Made by a program: the position numbers and the translations under genes. A DNA stretch of 64,000 nucleotides from Cardinalis cardinalis (Eukaryota; Chordata; Aves; Passeriformes; Cardinalidae), in the NCBI GenBank assembly GCA_014549065.1, contig JACDOX010000015.1:5509126-5573125 (forward strand). Reading direction: 5' to 3'. Position 1 is the first letter of the stretch; every line of letters begins with the position of its first letter. Below the pieces are notes generated by a model. It was not told where the DNA came from and ran no database searches. It saw nothing but the letters and a program-made list of their open reading frames with translations. Shown one piece after another: positions 48,701 through 61,249 of the stretch.

Positions 48701-51700
48701 TCCAATAATAAGTGTGTAAACCAAACTATTGTGGACATTTGTTTTCCTTGAAAAGAGGTCGTTTTGTGGACAANTCCACAGGAAAGTGCCAGAGTGTCAA
48801 GAGAAAGCTCTGAGCTGGACAANTTCAGTGGGAAAAAATGACCACAAGACTCTTGCTGCACCAGCCTGGACATGGCATGGAGTGTCTGAGAAAAACAGCT
48901 GGATGACCTTGAGCTCCTGATAGGAGGATGTTTACAGAGGATGTTGCCCCGGGCTGTGTGACTGCATAAGGAGGGCATCCTCTTCCTCCTCCTCCCCTCC
49001 CAACATGAAATCTCTGAAACAACAAACAGAGCAGGCCCCAGGGCAGTTATTGCAACAGGACCCAGAGGCCTGGCAGCAGATCCATCAGGGTTTGCCATGC
49101 AGGAGGTCTCAGCTGGGAAAGGTGCAGTNGTAGGGACAGCACTTCTCTTGTGCTGGGCTCTGCAGGAGAATTTGCAGCCAGGGAGAGGTGCAANGGGAAG
49201 AGGGAGGACTAATGGGTCCAGCAGGATGGAGACCACCCTGGAGGGTCAGGATTTCCCCTTGGGCAAAGAGCAGGTGAATTAACAAGAGTACAAAGATTAT
49301 ATAACTGTCAATACAAATTAACAGCTTTAAGTCTCTTAGAAGACATACAGTTCTGATTGCAATATTATGTCAGATTTGTCCCAGCAAAGCAATTATNACA
49401 TGGTCCAGTGATGTCTTTCTGCCAACACAGTGATCTGCTGGCCAACCACTGAATGTTGATAAGAAAACCATGGGGATTCTGATACAAGAAAGATTTTTAA
49501 TGCTGTTCTATTTTTGTGCCGTTAGTGGCCAGCAAGATTGGTATCTGTCTTTCCTCTCTTGCTTCTTTCTGTAAGAATAAATAAAACAGCAAATACAATT
49601 GTCTAGTCTAGTAACCTCACTGCATTTCTGCATCACTTCTCAACCACCTCATGGGCAATTAAGCCTCCCAACCCTTTGCAAGGGTCGATGCTGCACAAGT
49701 TTATATGCAGTGAGGTGTTGTAGCTTGCCCAGGGACAGAGCACCTGTGCTCAGGAGACAGTGCAGGTACAGAGTGCTGAGTGGCAGAAGCCACCCCTGTC
49801 CTTACCCAGTGGTTTGCAGTCCCCTGTGGGCAGCTGCCNGGGCTGGATGTGTCAGTACTGGGGCACATGGTGGCTGTGGTTTCAGCTCTTTGTGCCCCTT
49901 TGTGCTGTGCAGCCAAGGTACATAGAAAAAAGTCTTTGCAGAAGACAGTTTTGCTTCTATAAAACTAAACATTCTAGTTTTATATCTCAAACATAGTATG
50001 ATTTACATAAATTTATTTGCCTGTTGGATTTATGCCTGTATAATTTCCTATCTTAAGGAAATTATATTTTTAAAAAACAGATTATCAGTGAAATTACATA
50101 TGAATTTTCTATTTTAATCAAGTCTTAAATTCTAGTATTACCATGAAACTCTAGTTTAATATGTCCTCCCTCCCTTATGCTGTCTCCCATATGTCCTATG
50201 AGCTAGTCAGTGACCCACACTCTNAAGGATTNGTCAGATNATAGTAATAAGAAAATAGGTTTTANTTTTGCTCATTATTTCTTCANATGCTTACTACCTT
50301 CAGCAACCTCATCACAAATTATGTGAATGAGTTTCTCCAAGCCACTGTCACTTGGGGGAGACTGCATATCAGATCTGTGGTCNGACACAATTGTTCCTTT
50401 ATACAAACAACATCCTCCTAGGAGATTTAGATACCAGCCCTTCAGTAACTCTAATTATTTTTTTAACATATTAATGACCATTGAAATAGCAGATATCAGT
50501 ATTAGCTACCAAGAAACAAGCATGGCCTTGAATAAAACCCCATGATCACTCCCATGGGGTTTGTTGCTGTCATATTTTTGTTGCTGTTATTGTAGTATAT
50601 TTTGTTTGGTATGGAGCTGCAGTGGACAGCAGCAAAGCTTGACAAGCCAGTGGTGAAAGAGCTCTGTAGGGCATCAAATCTATGGGNTTGATTTTTGCAA
50701 CATTTATTCTGGTGGCATAGGTTACCTCTACAGTAAAAGTGTTGTATTGGCATGAGTATATAAACTTTTCAGAGAAATTGAAATAAAAATGTAAAAGTAT
50801 TTATGTGGAAAATGGCCCCTATTGCTTTGCTCTTCATCTCCTCCACGTTCTGGGCCCCACCTGGTTGCCTCCTGTGCAGCCCCACAGTCTGCTCTGCACC
50901 ATGGGCACATTCCCCTGAGCCCTCACACAGCTTTGCACCACGGGCACTGCCCAGAGCCCACCTCCCCAGAGCCCACCTTCCCCAGCCACACCGGCTGCAC
51001 CTCNCCAAAGCCACCCCACACAGCCAGGGGCTACAGCTCCCTTGCCCTTCACGGCACACGGACGGAGGTGGGTCTCAGGGAGCGGTGGGGGCGGTGTTCG
51101 CTGGGACACACACACAGGGGGAGGGAGGAGAGGGCCAGAAGCCTTTTCTGTTCCAGACAGACCATGTGCGCACAGTGCCAGCTGCCTGGAAACCCACTGC
51201 CTGCCGTAGGATTACATGGTTGGTTGGAGGTTTTAGTGTCTAAACTGGGTGATGCAGAACTGGGAGAGATCAGTGGGAGATGATCCACAGACTCAAAGTG
51301 AGGAGCCTTTCCTCTTGAGAAATGGCAAACAAGTTATGGTGACCCATGCNTGGAAGACCTGAGAAACAACTGCATAATTTTGTCCTGTATCATGNCAGAT
51401 CCTTGAGGATATTCAAGTGATACCAATTTCAACATAATCTTTTTTCTACTGGGTGATGCANGGCAAGAGGGAAAGAGACATGGAGAGGAACAAGGGAAGT
51501 TCCAGGCTCTGGACCTCGTCAATATCATCACCCTGTGGTTTGGGCTGCACAAGGGAGTCGGCAGGAGGGGACTGGAAGGAGAAGGGCAGCGGGTTAGGGA
51601 CGGGACTGGGATGTGGAGTGGGGAGGAGAGCTGGGTGGGAGAAAGATAGGACTTGGAGGTAGCCCAGGGTTCCCAGGGTGGGTGGCGGAAAGGTGTGTGT

Positions 51701-51879
51701 GAAGAAAGGACAGGGCTGGAAGCAGGGCAAGAGAGCTTGCAGGCACACTCGTTGAGACAAGTGGGAAGGGTGAGGGAGCAGCAACCACGGCTGCCCTCCG
51801 GTGTCAGCTGGAAATGCCATTTCTGCTCCTGCTTCTACCCACAAAAGCACCGGTTCTGTGCCTGCACAGGACAGAACTG
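42746..51879. other. Intergenic region between EML1 and EVL
   Basis: About 9 kb with no supportable coding region, tRNA or rRNA. The first 0.8 kb may be LTR-derived. GC content rises from about 50.8 kb toward the CpG island. Open frames here have no family features and several are caused by GC-rich DNA. Confidence 0.75.
42880..43600 (+). mobile_element. Possible LTR-derived sequence
   Basis: A TATA-like gataaaaaggg at 43011-43021 is followed by cctagaaagagccctgacta, gagagcaccgagaaggtct and acacccatgaccctggggac. The order and wording resemble passerine ERV LTRs known to me only from memory. Borders were not found. Confidence 0.3.
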
Positions 51880-52068
51880 TGCAGAGGGGAGGTCTCCACC
51901 CCGGCACTGCGCCGCTCCAGCCGGGAACGGTTCGGGGACGCGGTACGGCCAAGCCCCGGCACCTCGTACCGGCACCGGCACGGGCCGAGGGGCTCGGCGG
52001 AGCCCGGAGCCGCCGCTCGGTGCGGAGCCGCTCCCGCCCCACCTGCGCCGGGCAGGGAACCGGGGCAG

Positions 52069-52494
52069 NNNNNNNNNNNNNNNNNNNNNNNNNNNNNNNN
52101 NNNNNNNNNNNNNNNNNNNNNNNNNNNNNNNNNNNNNNNNNNNNNNNNNNNNNNNNNNNNNNNNNNNNNNNNNNNNNNNNNNNNNNNNNNNNNNNNNNNN
52201 NNNNNNNNNNNNNNNNNNNNNNNNNNNNNNNNNNNNNNNNNNNNNNNNNNNNNNNNNNNNNNNNNNNNNNNNNNNNNNNNNNNNNNNNNNNNNNNNNNNN
52301 NNNNNNNNNNNNNNNNNNNNNNNNNNNNNNNNNNNNNNNNNNNNNNNNNNNNNNNNNNNNNNNNNNNNNNNNNNNNNNNNNNNNNNNNNNNNNNNNNNNN
52401 NNNNNNNNNNNNNNNNNNNNNNNNNNNNNNNNNNNNNNNNNNNNNNNNNNNNNNNNNNNNNNNNNNNNNNNNNNNNNNNNNNNNNNNNNNNNNN
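52069..52494. other. Assembly gap (426 N) in CpG island
   Basis: Run of n between ccggggcag and cggccccggccgccgcc. Extreme GC content is the likely cause. It probably holds the promoter core and 5' UTR of the downstream gene. Confidence 0.99.
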
Positions 52495-52527
52495 CGGCCC
52501 CGGCCGCCGCCGCGCCCCGCCGGGAAG
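52495..52527 (+). other. EVL: EVL 5' UTR, visible 3' part
   Basis: 33 bases of GC-rich leader (cggccccggccgccgccgcg) between the gap and the ATG. The context gggaagATGa has a Kozak purine at -3 (A). Confidence 0.6.
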
Positions 52528-52532
52528 ATGAG
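52528..52532 (+). CDS. EVL: EVL exon 1, coding part (ATG AG, Met + split Ser)
   Basis: The sequence cgggaagATGAG|gtgagtgcgg gives a start codon, two bases of the next codon and an ideal donor. EVL, an Ena/VASP protein that promotes actin filament elongation, begins MSEQS in its main isoform with almost nothing coded in exon 1 (recalled). AG plus T or C gives Ser, as needed. EVL also follows EML1 in the same orientation in other vertebrates. The next exon, which starts the EVH1 domain, lies beyond the window, so identity rests on phase, CpG island and gene order. Confidence 0.7.
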
Positions 52533-52845
52533 GTGAGTGCGGGCGGGGATGGACCGGGCAGGGCGGCCGCGGGGCTCCGGCCGGGCGGGCGGGGGGATCG
52601 CTGTCCCCGCGCTGGTGTCACGCCGTGGGGGTGGGGATTTCCTGTGCGAGTGGAAGGCGGAGGGGAGGTTAAGCAATGCGGCGCTTCCTAGTCCTTCACC
52701 GGATGGATAGCAGGAGTGGGTGGTGACGTTTTTGGCATGTTTGACTGTCAGTGCCTAAGTCCATCTGACAGATTATCTGGCGCTTACAAAANGCTGTAAG
52801 CGCCTGTGGAACAGCCGTGATCTGCCCGCTGCTGCCGTGCCCTAG

Positions 52846-53125
52846 TGCTGGGATGTGCCCGGTGCGGCGGTGCCCCGCAGCCGGGATGTGCCCGGTTCTG
52901 CCGGGCCGTGCAGCCGGGATGTGCCCGATTCTGCCGTGTCCTTCAGCCAGAGCTGTGCCCGGTGCTGCCGGACCGTGCGGCCGGAATCTGCCCGGTGATG
53001 CCGTGCCGAGGTATCTGCCCGGTGATGCCGTGCCGGGCTGTCTGCCCGGTGATGCCGTGCCGGGCTATCTGCCCGGTGATGCCGTGCCGGGCTATCTGCC
53101 CGGTGATGCCGGGCCCCGCAGCCGG
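52846..53125. repeat. GC-rich minisatellite (27-34 bp units) in EVL intron 1
   Basis: Four tandem 27-bp units run 52987-53013, 53014-53040, 53041-53067 and 53068-53094, each starting tctgcccggtgatgccg, followed by a diverged fifth. Upstream (52846-52986) older 33-34 bp units share gccgggatgtgcccgg. Unit length divisible by three leaves all frames open, so long reading frames here are by-products of the repeat. Confidence 0.9.
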
Positions 53126-56100
53126 GATCCGCCCGGTAGGGCTGGGCCGTGCAGCCCGGGGGGGCGGCGAGAGCTTCGTCGGACGAGGGAGCCCGGGCGG
53201 GGAGAGCGGGGTGCGAGGANGGGAACGAGGAGTGCGGCGGAGGAGCGGAGATGGGATATTTCTCAGGAGCATCCAGCATGGGCCGTGCCGGGTCTCCCAG
53301 TCTCCCTCTCCNCGGGCAGTGGGGATGTTACAGCTCGTGGTTTTCCCGAGGTCAATTTGTCAGTTGTGAAAGAAAGGGCAAAAAAGCCCCACCAACCCAA
53401 TTTCCTGGTGGAAGGATGGAGGGGAAACGTTATTTGCTTTGGTTTATACTCGTCCAAACCTCTCTCTTTCCTCATTTATTCGAGTTCGCTTGAGCNGTCA
53501 GTATCTCTGAGCAACCCAGTCCCTGATTCATCTGTAATACTAGTGAATTTTCCCACTTAACAATTATCNTTAGCAGAGTGAAATTGCTTTGGGAAACCTT
53601 AAAAATGGAAATAACATTTTGAAGCCAGATATCTTTCTGTGGTGCCTGATTCCTGAATTGCAGGGTTGGCATTGCTCCTAGCAAGTGCAGTGGGAGTCCA
53701 GAAAAGGCTTTGCCTGCATTTACAGTTACATTTACTCCTGGCACTATCGTGTGTGTTGAAGGCTTGGAGATGCATCAATTTTTTTGCCATTTACATTACC
53801 ATTAATTTTTCTCACTTGCTTAGAATTGCATTCTTGGGGAGGGCCAGAAGCACACGGACCTGCTGTGTCATGTGTCTGGTGGCCAGGTGTCTCAGGTGTC
53901 CACACGAAAGTTGTGCCTGCATCAGTCTCACCTGCTCAGGTCACAATGCGAGTCAGAGACCTCTGGGGAGAAGTCATCAAACACAACAGATGGGAGGGAA
54001 GTTTCCCCTTGCTCCCTCCTGCTCACTTAGGAGCACAGCTGGGACAATCTTGCCCCATGCAGAAGGGTTGGGAGAACTCTTTCCCCAGGAAGAAGGAAAG
54101 TTGATTTACTGACTCACAAGCCCACCTTTCACCCCAGGGAGGCACCACGGGCAGATTGGAAGGCTGCAACCATGTTGGGTTTCTCCCATTGAAGATGTTC
54201 TGCTCCACATGAGCTTCCACAGTTGGTGGTTGCACTTTTTGTTGTAAGAGGGAACAGGGGGAGAGACCCACCAAGACAGACCGTGAATTAGAGTATCATA
54301 ATGTACCCAAAGNGATCCCCACCAGGAGAGCTAGGGCACCCTCAGGGGAGGTCAGCCACAGGGTGTTTGGGAGGAAAAAGCAGCTGAACTCCAGGAGAGG
54401 CTCCAGAACTTCCCCATGCCCTCCCTTTTGACAGTGATGGAGGGGGTGCTTCTCCAGGTTGCACCCCCAGGCTGCCTCTGCTCTGTGTGAGGCAGCCAGC
54501 GCTGGTCTGTGAGTGCTGCTGGGTGTGTCCTTGGGCAGCTGCCCTTTCCTGCTTCCCCACGTGACACTTGGCATCTGCAGGTGCGTCCCACTTAAAGTAG
54601 TCTTTTGTTATAAATACCACTTTCATACTTAATGCACATTGTTATTTTGTTGGATTTTTTAATGGATTCCTGTTTTTAAATGCTTCCATTACAGATTTTT
54701 TCCCTTGCATATACAGACATTACTGAGTAGGTTGTGCTTGTCACTAAATATATGTCTGTAAATCACCTAAAACCTTTTCCAATAACAATTCTTGTTTAAT
54801 AAATACAGGCTGTGTAATTCCAAAATACTCTGGCAGGCTACATAATCGTTTAATAAAAACCTCCTTGAAACATTTGCTTAAGCATGTGTGTTTTATTTAT
54901 ACTGCTTTTTGTGGTGAGTAGATTACAGTGCTATTCTTTGCACTATTGCATTTAGGTGATGATTTCCATTTTTTGATAATTCTTTTTGTCTTCACCTCAA
55001 AGGTATGAAATGTGTGAATAGTGGGTGTACCAACCACCTTAGGAATAAAACAAATTATAATAGATGTTGTGCTTCAAAAATGGATTAGGATCCCTGTGTG
55101 GAAAATNTTAAAGTGCAGAGGTGTTATTATTTTTTAGTACACAAAAATACTGCTTTAGTACAAGAAATGTAGTNGTTATTTGACAGTGGATATTCATTTA
55201 TTCTTAGAAGTAATAAAATTAGCTCGTGTTTGGGAAAATGTCTATGAATATCACTGTGGCTGAAAATAAAATTTTTACATTCTGTCAACAGAGGCATAAC
55301 CTGTAATTTCTTAGTCATACCTGTAGTTTATAGGGCATCTGTGTTTCAGTGGTCCCTATTCTTAAAAATAAAAACCAGACACAGCATTTTGTGTGTATCC
55401 CTGAAAAAATCCATCTCTCTTTTTGCCGTGGCTGCAGTGAGTGCACATTTGNTCTCTGTGCTGTGCTCCTGGGGCAGTGGTGGGGGGAGAAGCCTCCCAC
55501 TTCAAGCACTTAGTATTTTACTAAACAGAACATACAGTTAATATCTGGAGATGGAACCAGCCTCTAAACAGGACTATTCAGATTAAAACTATACCTCCTT
55601 ACTTTTTGGTGGTATAACATGCTTTAATCCAAGCCAAAGTAAAGAGTTCAGCACAGAAATTCTGGGGGAAAACAGTGTCACTGAGCACCTTAAAGTTCAG
55701 CTAAAGTCACCCTTTTTGTTCTGAGNTTTTTATATAGCTATCAACTGGAAATCTGAAAAACATGATGTATTTAGCTCTAGATTAAATGGATGGAACAACA
55801 TGTTGAGAAAAAGAGGACTGAATATTCATAGCATAAATCTATGATTTATGCATAACATAAATCCTGTTATTAAAAACCAGTTTTAGTAGCAGGAAGGTAT
55901 ATACATTGTACTTCTTAACCCTTTTGTTTTCAGACATAAGCAAGCAAAGTCTTTACATTTATATCAATAAACACAATGTATTGAGCATTTCAGTGTCCTN
56001 CCCATTATCTGCTCATTAAGCAGTTCATGAGATAACTTGAGTCTTGCCAATTCTTTTGGTTTGCTTGGAGGGTAACTGGAGTTGCATGTATGCAGTGTTA

Positions 56101-59100
56101 TTTTCTATCTTTTCTCCCTTTACTGTTTCTTTCTGTTTGCATCTGTGAAAAACAAGGGAGAACATGATGTTTTTATTTATAATGTCATCAAAATTGGGAT
56201 TACCAACCTCACTGGACTTGTGGACTTTATAGCTCAGTGTTTCCGGTAGAAAAGCAGCAGCACACCCTGAGATGGATAATAAAATCAAGTTGGCTATAAA
56301 ATATAATTTAACCTTCTCACTTAGCAATTGATTTCTGACCTGGAGCAATATGTCTGTAACTTGGGTAATTTTTGTTTCATTGGAAGGCTCTGTCCTGCCA
56401 TGTTCTGACTCCNGCTGTGTGCTGGTGTGTGTGGCTGTGTGTTCCTGGGTCAGCTGGGAGCTGTCAGACCACCCTCCACAGCCCTGCCTTGGATATGTTT
56501 GGGTTTGCAGCCTTTCAGGCTGTCAGTGCCACGCAGATCTGCCAGCATCTCTCGATAGGAAAGCTCCCAGCCCTCTGCCTGTCATGGTTTGGTCAGCAGA
56601 ATCCCAAGTGTGGGTACTATGCTGCTGACAGAGAATTGCTTTTGTTAGCTCATCCTTGCTCTTTAGAGGGCTAGGTNTGCTCTAGCTGCAGATGAACTCG
56701 TTGTCAGGAGATTTTGGAGCTCCACTGAAGGTNGTGCCACGCTGGCTGTGGCCATGTAAAGGCAGCAGTTGTTCCATGGGCAATGCTGGGTTCCCATCAG
56801 TGCACCCTGACTGTCAGGCTGTGGAACAGGCAGGCCAGCTGTGCCTCTCTCATGCTGTTATTCTGTATACTTTCAACTTTTTTTCCCACTCTCTAAAATA
56901 AAGCATAGATCCTGGACATCTTTTTGTGCATTTCCTCTTTTTTTTGGGGGTATTTTGTCTTGTATTTTGTAGTGGTGTGACTGAGGATGANGATAATCTT
57001 TCAAATGTGCACAGGTCTGGTTAACTCAGTGTTGTGGGTTGGTGTGGTGTGTCCCTTCTGCCTGCTCCTGGGTCACTCAGACNGTGTTAAACAGCAGATA
57101 CACTGATACAGAACAGCTCCATTAAGGTGTGTCACAANTAAAGGTGTCTGCATTGTCTGTCTGCACATGGCTGGCTACTTCTNTGGGCAGTGCTTCTCTC
57201 TTTTGAAGTATTTTACTTAAATATTTGTATTTCTTGTAAGAAATCATAAAAATTTTTCCAAAGTGCAAACACAATTCAGTTTCAGATCATTTCCTGTATC
57301 TTGCAAGTTTNGTGATTTCTTTCCTTTTTCTTGTTATGTCGTAGCTTCGCTCAGTTCTGAGCACTGTGTAAGGAGCAGTATGGAACCTCTTTAGATAATA
57401 TTTCTAAAACTGCTGCCAAAGTGAAATTAATTATAGCTAATTTTTAATCCTAATAATTACAGAATTGAAATAAAATAATTTAGTTGAATGAGCTGCAGGT
57501 TTTCTTTTTTTGAGAAGGTCATTATAAATATTTCAGGGTTTTTCGCTGAATCAGAGCCATAGAATTATCTCATCCACTCTTTATTTACATTTAAGAAAAT
57601 CTCACTGATGTTTTGATATTATCCTTCACTGCAGTAGGTAAGCAGCAAAAACTGCCCCAGCTGTACATTGATATTGCCCCTATATATTTTTTGTTTTGTT
57701 CATAGTCATTACTTGGTAGAATTCAAGGGACCCACAGTGTTCCTCCTCCTTTTTCTTTTTCTCAGCCTTGTGGCCTGGACTCAGTTTCTCAGGGGCAGGG
57801 AGGAGAGGTGGAGGAGCTGTGCTGCTGTTCCTTGTCTGGGCCTGTTGTTTGCCCTCAGGCAGATTTTGTCTGCAGTCACCTACCCAAGACTTCCATTTCA
57901 TCTGCTTTNTGATCTGATGTGCCCTGATGAGGGGAAAGGACCGAAAACCAGCGCAGCACACTCGCTCAGCACAGCCCTACAGCCCTTGTCCCTGTCACAG
58001 TGCAGCCCAGGGAGGAGACACCCGACCTCAGCCAGGGTGCCAGGGTGCAGGCCATGGCCATGGCAGCACCCAGCCCTGCCTGGGTTAACCCACCTTGTTC
58101 CTGTTAGCTTTGCAGGGTGAGGGCAGGCTGCTCCCAGGATCTGGGCTGCTGGGACAGCTCTGCCCTGCGCTGAAGGAGCCTCATGGTTCACCTGGCACGT
58201 TTCTCCTGTGACAGCAGTTNATGGATGTGTGTGCACATCACCCAAGTGTGTTTCAGTCCAGGTTGTGCCCCTATGGAACTGAAAACAGTTTAATTATNTT
58301 CTCCCCACATTTCTGGTGTATTTAGCACTGCAGAATGTTTCTTCCTGTGAGACTTTGCATTTTTGCTTTGGGCAAATGCTTGGAATATTATTGACAGTCT
58401 CTCCAAAATTATTGCTCATTTGAGAGCTGTAGGAGCATTAAGGGTAGCTATCTTTATTAGTAAGAGGAGAGAGAGTGGGCAAGTCCTTACCAAACATTTG
58501 AGCCTGGAAACTCACATTTCTGGCTATCCAGAGTGCCATTCTGTAATACAACAACAACAAGCAGTGAAGCATTACATTTCACTGGATATTCCATAGTCCT
58601 AAAGTTGCAGAGACATGTGGCTGCCAGAAACTTTTGACTTTCCTTCTTGATGCAGGCATTCAAGCATTNCATTTGTTTCAAGTTCAGTGTTAGTTTATAT
58701 ATTTTTCCTGAGTTCCCATTCTTGTTCCCCTCAGCTGTGATGATTTAGCCACTTGTGGTTTGGTAGGATGAGCTGGGTCATGAAGTCTTTACATAGAAAG
58801 ACAGAAGAAAAGAAAATTCACTTTCCATATGCAAAGAGTGTATATAGAAGTTAGGTTGTGGCAGTGTTCCCTGANACCAGAAATGCTCAAGAAACCCTTT
58901 CTTCAGGGAATGCTATTACTACAAATTAAAATATTTCTTTTACTGAGATGCTACTCCTNTTCTTCCTCTTGTGCCCTGCAGACCCTTCCACTGCAGGCTC
59001 CCTAGTTCTTTCAGGTACAAACTGTGTAGCCTAGCTGTTGGTATGGATGAGCATTTTCTAACTACTAACCATGTTCCCTGTCCAAAAAAGGTATTTTTCA

Positions 59101-59264
59101 CCTGAGTTCNTGATGGAGGTGTTTTTACCTGCCCTGAGTTCTAGATACTGTTTATCAGGAATTAAACACCTTTCTTAAATCACTGAACCTCCCTCCCTGA
59201 CTGAATTTTCTGTGGGCTTNCATGTGATCACCCTCACAGTCAGCACTGGGGCTTCATCTGTTTT

Positions 59265-59545
59265 GTAGAATCACAGAATGGTTTGGGTTGGAAGGGACTT
59301 TAAAAACCCCTCCAACAGGTCCCAGTTTCCTATGCTGGGGACCCCAGAGCTGGGTGCAGGGCTGCGGGTGGGGTCTCACAGAATGAAGAAGAGAGGCAAA
59401 ATCACCTCCCTCTACTTGCTGGTCAACCCTTTCTTGATGCAGCCCAGGATTCAATTGGCTTTCTGGGCTGTGAGCACACATTGCTGGCTCATGTCCACGT
59501 GCTGGTTTGTTCTGTGGAAGCTCCTCACCACCGAGTTCAATCTTA
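59265..59545 (-). mobile_element. CR1 3'-end fragment, antisense
   Basis: The + strand begins agaatcacagaatggtttgg then gttggaagggactt, the reverse of the classic avian CR1 3' tail. It continues with gggtctcacagaatgaagaa, atgcagcccaggattcaatt and ggctttctgggctgtgagca, well-known inner parts of avian CR1 copies. About 280 bp, 5' truncated as usual. Confidence 0.85.
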
Positions 59546-61249
59546 TTTAGGTGAGCAGTTCATTTCCCAGGCAGTAGGTGTCATTCCTGCAACTTGAGAT
59601 CTCACAGTTGTATTTCTGTCTTTCTTCAGCTTCACATAGGTGTCAGGATGGATAGGCATCTTTTTCTGTGAAAAGAGAGTAAAAGAGAAAAAAAAAGCAA
59701 AGCAAAGCAAGCTGTGTAGTACAGTGACTCATAGTATGGCTTGGGTGCAGGCACAGGGAGGTGCTCCAGCAGTTTGTGTTTCTGCAGCAAGGCTGGTCAG
59801 CCCCAGTCCTTGGTGTTGGGGTGAGCTCCATGGTGCAGGCATGCTGTCCTTCCTGAGCTGCTCTGCAGCTGCTAAATCTCTTAGCCTTCTTGGCATCATT
59901 GCTTTATCTGCTGGAGGATGACAATTCTTACCTGAGAGGGAATTAAGATGATTAAATAGCCAGGTCTCAGTCTAGCACTGGATTTAAGGCTTAAGTTTGG
60001 TCCTGTTGAAGTCCTTGCTTTGCTGGCTTGGAGTCTCCTGTTCAAAAAGCATTTCTGAGGATGACAGCCATCTCTGTAGTAAATGCTAAGCATTACAGCA
60101 AAGTTCATTATGTATTGCCATCCATTCATTCCTTCCTTCCTCCCCTTTCTTCTTTTCCCATTCCCATCATTCGCTGCTCCTCAGTCAGCATGTGTGTAGC
60201 TTCCTGCCTTTATCCCTTGTCAGTAAGCCACTCCCTCAGTAATGAGGAGATCTAGAAAATGCAGTGAAATGGCATTAACAAGAAGCAGGGCCATGGCCAC
60301 CATAATCCCTTTAATTGCATGCTGACTGCTTTTCTTTCCCCAGCTGTACACGGTTCAGGAGCTCGGCTGCAGCGATGCTCNGAGGGTGTGTGCCTGCATG
60401 CAGCAGGAACAGCTAACACACCCAGGGCTGCTGAGTGCTCAGGATGAAAGGATATAGCTTAAATTAGTAAATTCAAGTGTAAAAGCTGCAGTTGGAATTG
60501 TCTGTTACATNTGAGCAGGAATATGTCTTCAGCACTGAACAGGCTAGCACTGCTCAGTTCATGGTTTGCGGTCCAGAGGACATCAAAAGAGAGATCAAAA
60601 AATGTGTACAAAAATTTTAAAAATCAGAAACAAGGCGGGGTAAAATCATCCCCATATGCACATATTTAATACAGTTTGTGTGTGTACCTATTCCTGTTAG
60701 CTCCTTACTGTTCTTATTACCCTAAAATTATTTTATTACATGGCTGTTTTGTCTGTCATTCTAGCTCCCACCTGCCAAACAGTAGTGGGATTTGAGATAA
60801 TCTGTGAATTTCTTTTTGAAAAGGATTTTTGATTCAAAATGAGAGAAATGCTGGACGAGTATACTTTGACAGAATGAGGTAGCTTTAATATTATGACTTC
60901 TTCATGANTTAGTGTTGAGTGCTGCAATACATTTGCATGCTAATCTTTCTTTTCAATAATGAAATACATTACCTAGGTGAATGTAAGTCTGTTTTTGATG
61001 CCACAGCTGTTATGTTGAGAAGTGAGGGTTGTATCATCCAAATAAAGCAGCCTTCTCAGGCAATTNGTTTCTTTGACTATTTAGTAAGTAGAAGAGCGAA
61101 AACATGGACTTACATGTTCATTTTACCTGTGTGCTTAATACAATGTCCTTTATCTGTCCCAATTTGTTGTCTTGCTTGTCTGGTAGTAAGAACCACCTTT
61201 GAGTAGGTGGAATAGGGAGTTACATCCCTTTATCACACTTTGGCACGTG

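Larger units (their letters stand above)
51880..53330 (+). promoter_or_regulatory. EVL: CpG island promoter, probably of EVL
   Basis: Dense CpG and GC sequence surrounds the gap at 52069-52494 and the first coding exon, in contrast to AT-rich surroundings. Such islands mark vertebrate promoters. No TATA box is visible. The transcription start is probably inside the gap. Confidence 0.75.

Noticed and set aside
50803..51283. Overlapping Pro/Ala/His-rich frames of about 150 codons on both strands
   Set aside because: Open on several frames at once because of GC-rich, repeat-like DNA; no conserved motif.
51446..52691. Long frames of 240-390 codons on both strands
   Set aside because: They run through the N gap and GC-rich DNA; most residues are unknown and no family motif is present.
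52817..53560. Long + strand frames with repeated peptides (GDAVPGYLP type)
   Set aside because: They come from the 27-bp minisatellite, whose unit length keeps every frame open; no start context or splice logic supports them.
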